64,000 bases of DNA from Sepioteuthis lessoniana (lineage: Eukaryota > Mollusca > Cephalopoda > Myopsida > Loliginidae), in assembly GCA_963585895.1 (NCBI GenBank), contig OY757904.1:3204112-3268111 (forward strand), read 5' to 3'. Numbering within the stretch: the stretch's first letter is position 1; every line of letters starts with the position of its first letter. The notes under the pieces are model-generated. The model saw only the letters and a program-made list of their open reading frames with translations. It was not told the DNA's origin and did no database searches. The position numbers and the translations under genes were made by a program. Of this stretch, positions 21,331 through 31,966 are shown in pieces.

Positions 21331-23130
21331 AATAATTCAGACTTATTTGGACATTGTTAGAAGAGCTGACTGAATTCTTTTCTTGTCCCACGTTCTCCTG
21401 GATTGGGCAAACTGACCATATACTTGTTAGGGTCAGTCTGCGGTTAGCCACTAGGGATAGCCTGGCTAGCTACTGGAAGTTCAATAGCTCCTTATTGGAG
21501 ACACGGGACTTCCAAGAGCGGCTGGGGAAGCATATTCAGCGGGCGTTTGTGGGGGTGGTTCCTGGGATTAGGTGGTGGTTATCTCTTAAGTATAGGATTA
21601 GGGATTTCGCTATCAAATACGACACAAGGCTCAATTTAGATAGGGCTAAGTTGAAATCCTTAGAAGATAGATTCTCCCTGGCAGTGGAGGCGGATTCCCT
21701 AGCAGTAGATTTAGCTTAGGGGGACCTTGACCGTGAGGCTTGCGAGCGCTACAAGGGCTTTGTAGTTAGATCTAGGCTAAGTAGAATTCCCAACGTAGCC
21801 GTGCAGCGTAACACGTTTGCTTATGAGGAAGAGTTTCGAAGGTTCCCTAGTCGGTATATTGGGTCCGTCAAGTCCCCGGATGGGCACATGCTCCGGTCGA
21901 ACGTGAAGCCTTTCAGGCGCATTTTCGGGATCGTTTTGCCCGCTTTCCTGATCTCCTGATGCAGGAGTTTCGCAGCTATCTAGCGGACATCTCCCGTCTT
22001 TCAGAGGCATTGAAACAGGTCGGCCCCAACAAGTGTCCGGGATTGGATGGGTTGCTCTACGAAGTGTATTTGAAGATGTCGCACATGTTTGTCCCTAATC
22101 TGATGGATTTGTTCAACCATTGGTTTGCCCAGTGAGTCATTCCAGGTAGCATTACCAAGGGTGTGATCACATTGCTGAAGAAAGGCGGCATTAATTTTTG
22201 GGAGGAACCAGATAATTACAGGGCCATAACTCTGCTAAACACAGAGTTAAATATTTTGGCCTGGGTCTTGGCGAACCGATTGCAGCTTGTCGTTAGTGAT
22301 TTGGTCGGACCAATGTGAAGGGAAGATCAATGCAAGACAACCTGCTCTTGATCCGCTGAATGCTAGAGGGAATAGAAGACGACACTGAAGCCACGCTGAT
22401 CAGTTGAGATCAGTCTAAAGCCTTCGATAGGGTGAATCATCGATTTCTGGCGGCCGTTTTGGAGACAGCTAGATTCAAAGTTCTGCAGATGGTTCAGCAT
22501 TCAGTAACATAGCTCCCAGTCAGTGGTACGAGTGAACGGAAGGCGCTCGAGTTCCTTCGCAATAGAGCGGTTGGTCCGGCAGGGTTTCCCCTGTCTCCTC
22601 TTCTCTACGACATTGTCTTGAGATGAGAAGGCAAATCCGGTTCTGATCGGAGTTCACCTTGTCGGCAGTGTCAGGGCAAGGGTCTCCGTTTTCGCCGATG
22701 ATATCCCAATTTTTGTATCCCGCCGTTCGGACATAGAGGCTGTGAAGAAGGCGGTTGCAAGGTACGAGGAAGTGGCAGGAGCCAAGGTCAACTTTGACAA
22801 GAGCGAGGGTATGCAGCTGGGTGCTTAAAGGGCTGGCGTTCTCCTACCTGGACCCTTCCACTAGAGCGACGGTCCCGTCAGCATCCTTGGAGTGTGGTTC
22901 GGGCCGGACCTCCAACTGGAGCGAAAATGGTCAGAAGAACAGAAAAAAGTAGAAGCGCAGGTGGGTACCTGGCTTCGAAGGCGCTTGTCCTTAAAGGGTA
23001 GGGCTAACGCATGTGCCGTGTACGTCTTCCTCTTGATCCTTTACCGATTGTCCGTACTTACCCTGCCTAAGGGCTCTCGGAGGGGCACTGAAACGACCCC
23101 TCTTCAAATTGCTTTGAGGAGCTCGAAGCC
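21331..23130 (+). pseudogene. L1/Tx1-like LINE ORF2, reverse transcriptase domain
   Basis: The linker region at 21354-21719 is a single open frame. RT motifs follow in order with frameshifts: NKCPGLDGLLYEVYLKM (about 22028-22080), EEPDNYRAITLLNTELNILA (22203-22262), the A box with SKAFDRVNHRFL (about 22410-22450), the FADD active site at 22691-22702, VNFDKSEGMQLGA (about 22789-22827), and the thumb segment WLRRRLSLKGRANACAVYVF (about 22971-23030). The residues and order are those of the Tx1 branch of L1. The FADD box is intact but the frame around it is broken. Confidence 0.85.
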
Positions 23131-24072
23131 CGATGGTCCGTAGACAGGTATGTTATCAACGTCTTTGCAATGGGGGCTTGGGAATGCCTGATCTGGAAAG
23201 TCATTAGCTCGCTGAAAAATAAGCTTTCCTGGGTTGATCCTTGACGTGAGACACGGTGTGGGGACAGAAGGTGAAGAAGGCCTTTTCTCGACAGAAGTCC
23301 AATCCCAAAGCCGAGAGCTGTCATAGGCCGAAGGGTGAACCATCGTCCTTTGCCGAATGCCGCAAGGCCCTTCGTAACCTTCCTGGGTCCAGTGACCCTT
23401 TTGGGTCTAGGAAAGAACTATATCGGGAGTTAGTGGTGGGCATCGCTTTGGATTCGTTCGAGGATTAACTCGGTTGGTCGCTAAATTAGGCTCGCTCCCA
23501 ATGGAATAGGGCGCCAGGTTCGGACTTCTTAAACAACTCTGAGTTCTTGCTCAACTTGTGGCTCGCATGGAACGCATTGCCACTCGCTGGCTGGGCTTTC
23601 AAAGCGGGTTTGGTAGACATGCCAGATTGCGCTCGCTTCAGCAGTGGTCTAGAAGAAACGTGCCCCTTTTATTACTACGAGCAAGTCCACCCGTTTTGGA
23701 GTGACGTCGGAGAGTGGACGGCCCGCATTGATTACAAACAGTTAGGGTTGCTCGACGTTGGTTACTTCGTAGACAATGTTGATCTTCCGTGGAAAGGTAA
23801 TAAACGAGTAGTGTTTCAAGCTGTGGCCCGAATGTTGATTTGGGAGACGCGAAAGAAGGGATTGTATGACACTTTAAAGTTTTCTCTTCACGATCTGATT
23901 CTTTTTTTTAGACATCAGGAAGGGTTAAGATCAGATCCGATAGAAAACACTTGGGCCGCGTAACATTCGACAGAAGGTGGGTGCATACAGCAAGTTTGGT
24001 CGTGCGAAAAGGGGCAACGTTGGAGTCATACTTTCCTCCCTTTCCTACTCATGGCTGTGGCTTCTTTGTGAC
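23131..24072 (+). pseudogene. L1/Tx1-like LINE ORF2, C-terminal region
   Basis: It continues with GGLGMPD-like residues near 23170, then SSFAECRKALRNLPGSSDPF (23343-) and a long open frame at 23547-23963 (ALPLAGWAFKAGLVDMPDCA...). In this family that region holds a Cys-rich motif; here CARFSSG has lost the second Cys. After a +1 shift near 23955 the end reads VTFDRRWVHTASLVVRKGAT and stops near 24070. Confidence 0.8.
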
Positions 24073-24650
24073 CTAACGCCGGGTAAGTTAATTTTAATTG
24101 TTTCCCTTGCCCCTAGTTAGCAGTGTGTTGTATGTCATCAGTCCCGTCATTTAGCTTTCAAGTTCTTCCCGTCCACATTTTTTTTATTCCCGTTTCATAT
24201 AATCCCAGTCCGATCTTGGTTTTCATATATTTCAGTCTCATGTTACCGCTACAGTTCGTGCCCTTCCCCAGATACTTTGTTTTGTCTCAATCTCATAGCT
24301 CCCCTTCCTACATAGGGGCCGTCCAGCTTGTTTCCGAGTCCTGGAAAACAGTCGGCGTCCCAGTTTTAGAAGTGTGGTTGGGTGGCTAACCAAACGGGGA
24401 ATTTTTGTTTAGTTTATTTTTGAGATGTTTTGTATTTAAATGTTGTGTTTATTTGTTTTGCTTTTTTTTTTGTTTTTTTTTTTACTTCCCCTCCCCGATG
24501 CATTCTTACATATGTTTTTGTATGTATTATTGTATTATTGTAATTCATTGTAAATTCATTCACCCTGAAATTGTAAATATGGGATTTTTAATTTGGCTGT
24601 CATAGAGGAAATGTGGTATTATGGTGAGTCCGGCACATCTGAGGAGAATG
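24073..24650 (+). mobile_element. L1/Tx1-like LINE 3' UTR (probable)
   Basis: A pyrimidine-rich tail with long poly-T stretches (24455-24495) follows the ORF2 stop. The frames at 24123-24389 and 24405-24605 are Phe/Leu-rich and unlike known proteins. The exact 3' end of the LINE is unclear. I found no poly-A or simple-repeat tail or unambiguous target duplication on this side. Confidence 0.5.
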
Positions 24651-24796
24651 GATGAATTTCATTGTACTATGTGAATGGGTCTGTGATTGTGGCTAGCAAG
24701 GGCCCCTTACGAAAGCATGACCAGTCCTTCTCTCCTTACATCAAAACTCCTGTAGAGGACTTGTGCGTCAAAACAAATTTTAGTTTGAAATACAGG
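24651..24796. other. unassigned segment between LINE and resumed LTR
   Basis: About 145 bases that match neither the 3' LTR at 29313-29493 nor the LINE. It could be further LINE 3' sequence or a separate small insertion. Confidence 0.4.
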
Positions 24797-24906
24797 CAAG
24801 TCTATTCTGTTACCGGTAACTGTAACTGCATTTCCGGAAATATATACTGCTGCCAACCTTACACCTCTTTGTATTATTCATTTCTGGCCCATCAAAGCCA
24901 CAACAC
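24797..24906 (+). mobile_element. Ty3/gypsy element 2, 5' LTR, second part
   Basis: TGTTACCGGTAACTGTAACT through CATCAAAGCCACAACAC matches 29407-29493 (TTACCAGTAACCGTTACTG ... CAAGACCACAACAC). The LTR thus resumes where it stopped at 18712. Its end is immediately followed by a primer-binding-site-like sequence. Confidence 0.85.
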
Positions 24907-24918
24907 TGGCGACGAGGA
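24907..24918 (+). promoter_or_regulatory. primer-binding site of Ty3/gypsy element 2
   Basis: TGGCGACGAGG directly follows the LTR end CAACAC. A TGGCG start is the usual complement to a tRNA 3' CCA end, the primer for minus-strand synthesis in Ty3/gypsy elements. I did not identify the tRNA. Confidence 0.7.
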
Positions 24919-25232
24919 AACTAATGGATTGATGAGGACCTTATACAACACACAAGGTTTCTCCAAACAGCGAAAAGTAAGTCCGCTACAATAACAGAAA
25001 ATAGGATTTTCTACCGAAAAAAAGTCCGTTTTGAAGGAGAAAAATATCTTAAGTCATTCTCCAAACACGAGGAGAAAAAAGTCGACTTTATTCCTCACTT
25101 TTGCCCTTCAAGACGACATAAAAAAACATTTAAAGTCGAACAAGCTTATTTTTCGCAAAGTTTAACATTCAGTCAAAAAATTTACGTACGACCACATACT
25201 AATAAAAGGACGCGAGCCTTTCATATATTAAA

Positions 25233-26290
25233 ATGACACAAATTGAGGAATTCAAAAGCGCTATGTTGCACTTGATTAATTATCAACAAAAACGACGGCT
25301 TTCATTACCTATAAAGCCAATGGAAAATCAGGTGAATTACGTATTGAAATTCAGAGACAAAAACTTGAGTTGAATAAATTTGCCGAGATCAGGGAAGAAA
25401 AATTCGAGTAAATGTTTCTTCATACCCAACAGGAACAGAAAAAATTGTTTGAGCTATCCAAGAGGAGTCAAAATGTTGAAAAAACGCTATTTAGAGCGCT
25501 ATCGATTATTTCACTTATGCCCTTGAAGACAAAATTACATTTGCTTTGTACTTTAAAAGATACGAAGATCTCTACAAAATTGATTGCGCAAACTGGGCCG
25601 GTTTCCATAAAGTTAATTAATTACTAGGAAAGTTAGGTACTGTTGAATATTCTAAATTCGTCAAACATATATTACCGCCCCCCCAAAAAAAACAAAAACA
25701 AACAGCGACCGGACATTCACTGAAGCGGTACAATTGTTAACAAAATAATTCATCCCCAAAATATCTCTCTTCCATAAAAGATGAAAATGCATGAATCTCA
25801 CAAAGAAAGTCAACGAAGATTACACAACCTTCGCAAGCGTAGTAAACAAACACTGCGATGATTTTAGATTATCGGAATTGAGCGCTAATAACTTCAAATG
25901 CTTAATCTTCAAACAGGGCTTAGTCTCCAATATGGACACAGAAATCAGACGAAGGGTTCTTAATAAACTCGAAAATGAACCTAATTTAACGCTGCAACAA
26001 ATCGCCGAAGACTGCCAACGTTTTGTGAGTGTTTGCCAAGACTCGAAAGACACCAAGGAAAGCGGCGTATCTCATGAAAAAAATATGCAATAAAAAATAA
26101 AACCAGTCACCAACTAAATCGGGTAAACCGAAGAAAAAACAAAGTATTTTGCCCCCTAAACTGCGCTTTGACTGCGGGTTGCTGCATTGGTATAAGGACT
26201 GTCCAGACAGTCTTAAAAAGTATCTGACTTGTGACCGATTCCGGTACAAAAGCACACACTGCAGAGCTAAAAAGAAAAAAAAATAGTTTT
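25233..26290 (+). pseudogene. Ty3/gypsy element 2, gag
   Basis: The gag start is MTQIEEFKSAMLHLINYQQK at 25233. It continues through shifted frames, with the capsid segment at 25791-26093 (NFKCLIFKQGLVSNMD..., LQQIAEDCQRFVSVCQD) largely open. A decayed zinc knuckle lies at about 26162-26270 (DCGLLHWYKDC, YLTCDRFRYKSTHC); the first Cys of the first knuckle is Arg. Gag would form the particle and bind RNA; stops and shifts disable it. A 5' leader of about 315 bases follows the primer-binding site. Confidence 0.8.
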
Positions 26291-26329
26291 GTAAAAATCG
26301 CTAAGACTGACGAATCAGAAGGCCGAAAC

Positions 26330-26690
26330 ATTAGGAAAGTTGTACCGGTTCAAATATCAAGTAAAAGTATTAAGTTACAACTCAACTCGGGCTCAGATGT
26401 GTCAATAATAAATTTGCATACATGGAGGAAACTCGGCAAACCAACGATGATAAAGACTAACAAAATCGCCAGAAGTGTGACAGGGGAAAAATTAGAATTT
26501 GAGGGTAAATTCATACTAACGTCACATTGAAAGAAAAAAAACAACCTTGAAATTGGAAATGTTTGTAATGAGAAACACAATCTTTTCGGTACTGACGAGA
26601 TGGAACAATTCCAATCATGGGATATGCCCATAAATTCTTTCTGCCAAAAAATACAAAATTTAACCGCCAAAGCGGATAAATTTGAGAAGA
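26330..26690 (+). pseudogene. Ty3/gypsy element 2, protease
   Basis: The active site reads LNSGSDVSIIN at about 26381, with Asn (codon 26384-26386) where the catalytic Asp of D-S-G should be. The segment then passes through VTGEKLEFEG. The closing FGTD box is at about 26586. A stop falls at 26528. The protease is inactivated. Confidence 0.8.
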
Positions 26691-27525
26691 ATTAAAAGGA
26701 ACGTTCCCTGAAGTCTTCTCCCGTGGACTTGGTAGATGTAAGATGTCCGCCAAGTTTGATTTGAAACCAAATATCCAACCAGTTTTTACAATGCCATACG
26801 CATCGTTAAATCTGATCGACGAGTAAATAAATAGACTTGAACAAATAGGCATACCATCAAAAGTGGGGAGTATAGTGAGTGGCCTTCACCTATGTTAAGA
26901 AGAAAAGTAAGGAGATCCACGTTTGTGCAGATTTCTCCACCGGATTGAACAATGCTTTAAAAAAGAGTTGCCACTACCCTCTCCCGAGTCCAGAAGAGAT
27001 CTTTGCAAAACTCAGTGGCGGAATTTTTCTTCAAAAATCGATTTGACTGATGCCTATCTCCAGATTCCCATCCACGAGGAGTGCTCGAAGCTGCTAATTA
27101 TAAACAACCATATGGGTTCGAAGAACTTTGAAAGATTATCATTCGGAGACAAGGTCACACCAGTCATCTTCCAATAAGTCATGGACACCATGCTTAATGG
27201 ACTAGAATTTGCGGTAGCGTACCTGCGTGACATTCTCATGAATAGTCAAAGTCATGATGTGTACGAAGTTATCAAGAGAATCCCGGACTATGGATTCAAG
27301 CTAAAAGTGGGAAGTGCGATTTTTTTATGGAAAAATAAAATATCTGGGCCAAATTATAGACAAGGACGGTAGAAGACCAGAACTAGAACGAGCTAGAGCG
27401 AATAAAAAAAACATGCCGGCGTCTGAAAATGTATCTTCACTTCAAAGTTTTCTTAGTCTAGCAAATTACTACAATGTGTTTGTGCTTAACAGGCACAGTT
27501 TGCGAGCTCCTCTTAATGAATGACT
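26691..27525 (+). pseudogene. Ty3/gypsy element 2, reverse transcriptase
   Basis: Motifs in order: VCADFSTGLNNALK (about 26920), KIDLTDAYLQIPIHEECSKL (about 27037-27096) with the first Asp, FERLSFGDKVTPVIFQ (27127-27174), and an active-site box reading YLRD at 27220-27231 (YLDD expected). FYGKIKYLGQIIDKDGRRP then leads into NVSSLQSFLSLANYYNVFV (about 27427-27483). A stop lies at 27175 and there are several frameshifts. The Asp-to-Arg change in the YLDD box removes activity. Confidence 0.88.
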
Positions 27526-28100
27526 AAAAAAATAAAAAGATTTGGCCTTGATGACTGGATACCAGGAAGCATTCGAAAAAAATAAAAGAAGTCCTTACAT
27601 CGGATTTATTCATTAAACATAATCCAGACCTCGAAATCATTGTGACTAGTAATGCAAGCTCGTATGGCATTGGAGCCTGCGTATTACACAAAATGGAAGA
27701 AAGATCACTAAAACCAATCGCCCATGCATCAAGGACGCAGTTACCTGCAGAAAAAAGACTACTCTCGATAAGGAAGCACTGGGAATTATTTTTGCAGTTA
27801 TCGAATTCCATAGATTCATCCATGGAAGACATTTTCTTTTGCAAAAACTACTATTTACGATCTAGGGTTTAAAAAAAAGGCTTACCAACTCATACTGCAA
27901 TCAGGTGCAAAAATCGGTGACCATTCTCTTTAATTATAATTTTAAAATGGAGTTTCTCCCATCTTCAAAAATTAATCATGCCGACGGATCGTCGAGACTT
28001 ATTCCAAAACATACCGAACCCCTTGAAGACATAGTTATCGCCTCCCTGCGAACAGAAGTAAAGGTAAAAATACATTATGCAACACTGTTAGAGAGCTTCT
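27526..28100 (+). pseudogene. Ty3/gypsy element 2, RNase H
   Basis: EIIVTSNASSYGIGACVLHKME (27633-27698) is the RNase H start, with Asn where the first catalytic Asp of the family (DAS) is expected. PIAHASRTQLPAEK follows. A frameshift near 27750 leads to LGIIFAVIEFHRFIHGRHFL-like coding, and then LNYNFKMEFLPSSKINHADG (about 27921-27982). Confidence 0.82.
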
Positions 28101-28229
28101 TGTAACACTTGGTGAGATTAAAGAAAAGAAGTTCGATGATGATGTTATAAAAGAAATTAAAAACAAAAAACAAAATAAAAGATAAACACTGACAAATTTC
28201 GGACGCTTACTCAATCTGTAATGAAATAG

Positions 28230-28960
28230 TTATGTAATGTCATCGAGTAGTTATACCTTCAGTATTGTCGAAAAAAATACTAAAAGAATCTCATATCGGC
28301 CATCCCGGAATGTCGAGGGTGAAAAGCCTCATTACAAGCTATGTCTATGGGACAAATATGAACAGGGACATCGAGAATACAGTAAAAGCCTGTAAAGGTT
28401 GTGCTTTGGTGGCAAAGGCACCTCACATAAAACTCAGCCCCTGGCTAAAAACTGACGTGGTCTAGGATCCACATCGATTTTGCTGGTCCACTGGCTACTT
28501 TCAAATAATTGATTGTAGTAGACAGTTTTTCAAAATGCCCAGAAATTTTTAGATGCAAAAAGGCAACCATGGAGGTAGTAACCAGCTTCTTACGTACGTT
28601 ATTCGTCCGGTTTAGGTTCGTAGATTGTATTGCTCAGATAATGGAAATCAATTCATATCCAGTGAATTCAAAGAATTCTGTCAAGCATTCTTAGAGGAAC
28701 ATATCAAGATCGCTCCGCATCATCTAAGAAGTAATAGTCAGGCGGAACCTTTCGTCGATATCTTTAAGAGAGCTCATAGGAAAGCGAGAAATACTCCTAC
28801 CGATAAAGCCATACAGCAATTTCTGCAGGTTTATAGAGTGATTCCTAATAAGAATACTCAATCTGCCATGACGTCAGCAGAGGTAATGTTTGCAAGGAAG
28901 ATCAAGTCAGTGTTTGATAAACACTTACCAAATCAATCAAAACCTGGACATACAAAGTGA
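28230..28960 (+). pseudogene. Ty3/gypsy element 2, integrase
   Basis: An HHCC zinc domain is visible (SHIGHPGMS at about 28289 and VKACKGCAL at about 28385). The D,D,E core is spread over three frames: HIDFAGPL (about 28471), CSDNGNQF (about 28629) and NSQAEPFVDIFKRA (about 28734). All three acidic residues are kept, but a stop at 28463-28465 and two frameshifts break the frame. Integrase would join element DNA to the host chromosome. Confidence 0.88.
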
Positions 28961-29302
28961 CAAGAGAACGATTCAAAATTGGTGAAAAAGTTTTCTTCCG
29001 TACGTTTCAAAGCAACAAGTCCTACGGGTACAGAAGACAAACAGATTGGAAACTTGATGTACATAATTACGGGTCCCAGGTTCACCCATAAAAGGCACCT
29101 GAACCATAAAAGAAAGCAGTATTCGAATACCACCGAGAACAGTCCTCGAAAGGAAGGTCCAATGGATGTCGGTTTCGACACGTTCGAGATTCCGATACCA
29201 CAAACGGCTCCAAAACAGAAAAGATCCAAAAGAAAACGAGAAATAACGGATTTAAAACCCCAAAAAGAAAAAAAATATTGTCTCCACACGGAGCAAGGCT
29301 AA
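28961..29302 (+). pseudogene. Ty3/gypsy element 2, integrase C-terminal tail
   Basis: An open frame at 28979-29302 includes GNLMYIITGPRFTHKRHLNH and a basic SKRKREITDLKPQKEKKY end. It follows the integrase directly and ends 11 bases from the polypurine tract, so I read it as the C-terminal end of Pol. I see no signal peptide, membrane anchor or envelope-like feature, and no chromodomain. Confidence 0.7.
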
Positions 29303-29312
29303 AAAAAGGGGG
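29301..29312 (+). promoter_or_regulatory. polypurine tract of Ty3/gypsy element 2
   Basis: AAAAAAAGGGGG directly precedes the 3' LTR. This is the expected plus-strand primer for LTR retrotransposons. Confidence 0.85.
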
Positions 29313-29493
29313 GGTTACGGTAATATAACCCATGACGTTACTGCATGGACCCTCTCTGACACAGTTAATAGTGATTGGTTCGATAAACGAGGCAAGTGAG
29401 TCTAGTCAGTTACCAGTAACCGTTACTGCCTGTCTGCTGTAAACCTTACATCTCTTTGTGTTATTAATTTCTTGCCCTTCAAGACCACAACAC
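29313..29493 (+). mobile_element. Ty3/gypsy element 2, 3' LTR
   Basis: A short (~181 bp) LTR from GGTTACGGTAATATAACC to GACCACAACAC. It matches the split 5' LTR (18614-18712 plus 24797-24906) with scattered differences. The first base of the TG start is changed here. The following CATG could be a target duplicate of AATG at 18610-18613, with one mismatch. Confidence 0.85.
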
Positions 29494-29715
29494 CATGGGT
29501 CAAATTGGACAAACTGTGAGCAAACAAATGACTGATGTTAAATTGTAACTGTTATATTGCAATACTTGAAACCATTTAACAATGTGCAAAAAAAAAAAAG
29601 CTCAGGCTCATTTAAAAATGTCATCTCTAAAATGTTCACAAATCATATATATATCTAATATAAAAGTATAATCTGGATTTGGCGTTAAATAACCAACAAT
29701 AGTTGATATGCCATA
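29494..29715 (+). repeat. L-repeat copy 4, right part (outer layer of the nest)
   Basis: It resumes CATGGGTCAAATTGGAC, then CAAACAAATGACTGATGTTA and AACCATTTAACAATGTG, and ends with the family tail GGATTTGGCGTTAAATAACC ... GTTGATATGCCATAAAACCC. Confidence 0.9.
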
Positions 29716-30086
29716 AAACCCAACCCAACCAAACCAAACCCAATACAGATCAATGTACTTGCACGTATACTTTAAGATTAATGAAAAGACACAAGCAGAT
29801 TATCTCATTTATAGGTGTACGCTGAGTTTGAATAAAATCAAAACTTGAATAACGATATTTTATCGCTTTAAGATTTATTTTTATTGATTAATCTGAATGA
29901 ATTGATTTTGAAGAATTTATTCAATTTGAAGATGTTTGATTTGATGAGTTATTGCAAAGAAATTGAGTTAAACACACAAACAAAATAAAGCAAATAAAAA
30001 AAAAAGAACTGACTGAAATAATCTCAAGACAAGTACAATGATATTCAACAAATAATGTCTTGTCACCAAGGCTTAGAATACACTGT
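29716..30086. other. unassigned interval
   Basis: AT-rich sequence with a poly-A stretch near 30000. No recognisable feature. Confidence 0.5.
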
Positions 30087-30431
30087 GAGCAGTAACCCCT
30101 CCTAAAAAATGGAGGTGTCCCGTGTATGATTGTAAGGCTCGATCATGGGAGATCTGAGGCGTGTAAGTAACCCTTAATTGACATTACGCCCAGGTCCATT
30201 TAGACCCGAAGAAATAGTAACTGTTAGGTTCCCATCAATGGGTCAACTTGATCTTTTTAACATCATTTATATGAGATTGGAATGTTTTATATCATATAAG
30301 TACGTGTAAAAAATTTAAAAAACTGCACATTCAATGCAAATATAAACGCGTAATGTACACTATTTCCTATTATCAAGGCATAAAATTACCTTTGATGAGT
30401 TGACATGCCGTTAACATCAATCAATCAATCA
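30087..30431 (+). repeat. diverged L-repeat copy 5
   Basis: It keeps ATTACGCCCAGGTCCATTTAG, GGTTCCCATCAATGGGTCAA and a tail-like GGCATAAAATTACCTTTGATG ... GACATGCCGTTAA. It is markedly more diverged than copies 3 and 4, so probably older. Confidence 0.6.
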
Positions 30432-30598
30432 CCATTTAGATATCATCTTGTTATAGAATGTTTCGAAAATACAGACCAACCAGGAGTTGTCATCAAATTT
30501 TGTAATAAAATATCCTCTGTGTAAAGAAGCTAATTTAGAACATGAAATATTTATCAAAAATTGACTGGTTAGTAATTTACTCAGCTTTTTGCTTAGAT

Positions 30599-30701
30599 GT
30601 GGCACAATGCCATATGATTGGGGTGCCCAATGAGAATCGAACTCACTCATGAAGGTTTGTTAGGCTCGCTTGTTAACCATTACACCTCTTGAGGTGCCCT
30701 A
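30599..30701 (-). repeat. tRNA-like SINE head or tRNA pseudogene
   Basis: On the minus strand, GTGTAATGGTTAACAAGCG resembles an A box, and GAGTTCGATTCTCATTGGGC contains a B box about 35 bases later. The paired ends needed for a functional tRNA are not evident (AGGGCACCTC / GGGCACCCCAAT). It is more likely tRNA-derived than an active tRNA gene. Confidence 0.5.
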
Positions 30702-31464
30702 GATGACTGTTTAGTAATTAGAACTAGAAACTACAATTATATCCCTACATTCAGCTATAAAAGTATTCGCATGTAAAACTTCTAAAAATCCGTGTTTGTG
30801 AGAGTTCAGGTAAATAAAAATGTTTCGTTGACTGTTATTTATTTGTTTGTTTATTTGTGGGGAGGATGAAATGAAAACGACATCTTCATAGTTTACATGG
30901 AAACAAGAACATGTCGAGCATTTTTTTTAGGTTTGTAACCGTTGCTTGTGTTCATGTAACTTTCTTCTACGTTTACCCGCCGATAACATTGGCTTGTACA
31001 CAGACAGCATCTCACTAGGAAGTTTTCATTTTCCCATCGACGGAAATTAAACGCCACGAAGCCATACACATGACACCGATTGTCGATCTTTCATTTTCTC
31101 TTACTATATTTGGCTTGATGCGTTTACCTTGAGCTGGTTGATCTTGTCAAATAAGGCACACTTTGCAAAAACATAATAACTGCAACACTAGATACAACAT
31201 GAATACGCCAAAAGTTGCCTTTTTGTGTACAATGAAAGAAAACAGAAATTTAATGGACCTTCTATCTAATTGAGTGTTATTAAATATTTAAAGATATTCT
31301 AAAACAAGTTAACACCAGAAGTGCATTTGTAAGAATCAAGAGCATCTGGTGCTTTTGGGTTTTCAACTGATTAAAAAAAACTTAACCATATGATTTTGTT
31401 ATTTCAATTCTTTTGTATAATGATTCCGTAATAAAAACATGTGTCAAACAATTTGCAGTTTTAG
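30702..31464. other. unassigned interval
   Basis: No gene, RNA or repeat copy is recognised. Confidence 0.5.
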
Positions 31465-31560
31465 AGATATGATGACCAACTAACAAAATAAAACATGATG
31501 CAGGAATTATAGAGGACTCCAAAAAATTCGACGCATACAGATGAAAAAAAAAACAAGAGA

Positions 31561-31623
<63 letters not shown>

Positions 31624-31790
31624 GTACTTTTTGTTTCGGTTCTTATAATAGTGGATTATGATAATTTGGAGGTATTACTTTAAACTGGGTTTCTAAGTCT
31701 CTTGTTTTTTTTTCCATCTATATGCGTCGAATTTTTTTAGCCCTCTAATATTACTACATCCTGTTTTGTTTTGTTAGTTGGTCATCATAT
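31465..31790. repeat. foldback element: ~97-bp inverted arms around (TA)n
   Basis: The left arm (31465-31563) contains GATGACCAACTAACAAAA, ATTCGACGCATA and ACAAGAGACTTA. The right arm (31694-31790) carries their complements (AAGTCTCTTG, TATGCGTCGAAT, TTGTTAGTTGGTCATC) in reverse order, with about one mismatch per ten bases. The spacer is a ~58-base TA array plus ~75 unique bases. No coding sequence is present. It could be a MITE or foldback element, or an inverted duplication. Confidence 0.8.
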
Positions 31791-31924
31791 ATAAAGTTTA
31801 CAATATTTAGAAATAAAGAATGATCAATAACCCAGACACACAAACGCATACATATATAAAATGACAATTGAGAAAAATCCTGGAGAAAAGAACACTAATT
31901 ACAACTGATCAGAAATATCACAAA

Positions 31925-31934
31925 GTGAACCTGT

Positions 31935-31966
<32 letters not shown>

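Noticed and set aside
28979..29302. Envelope-like gene downstream of integrase
   Set aside because: The frame is basic, lacks a signal peptide and membrane anchor, and ends at the polypurine tract, so it is the C-terminal tail of Pol.
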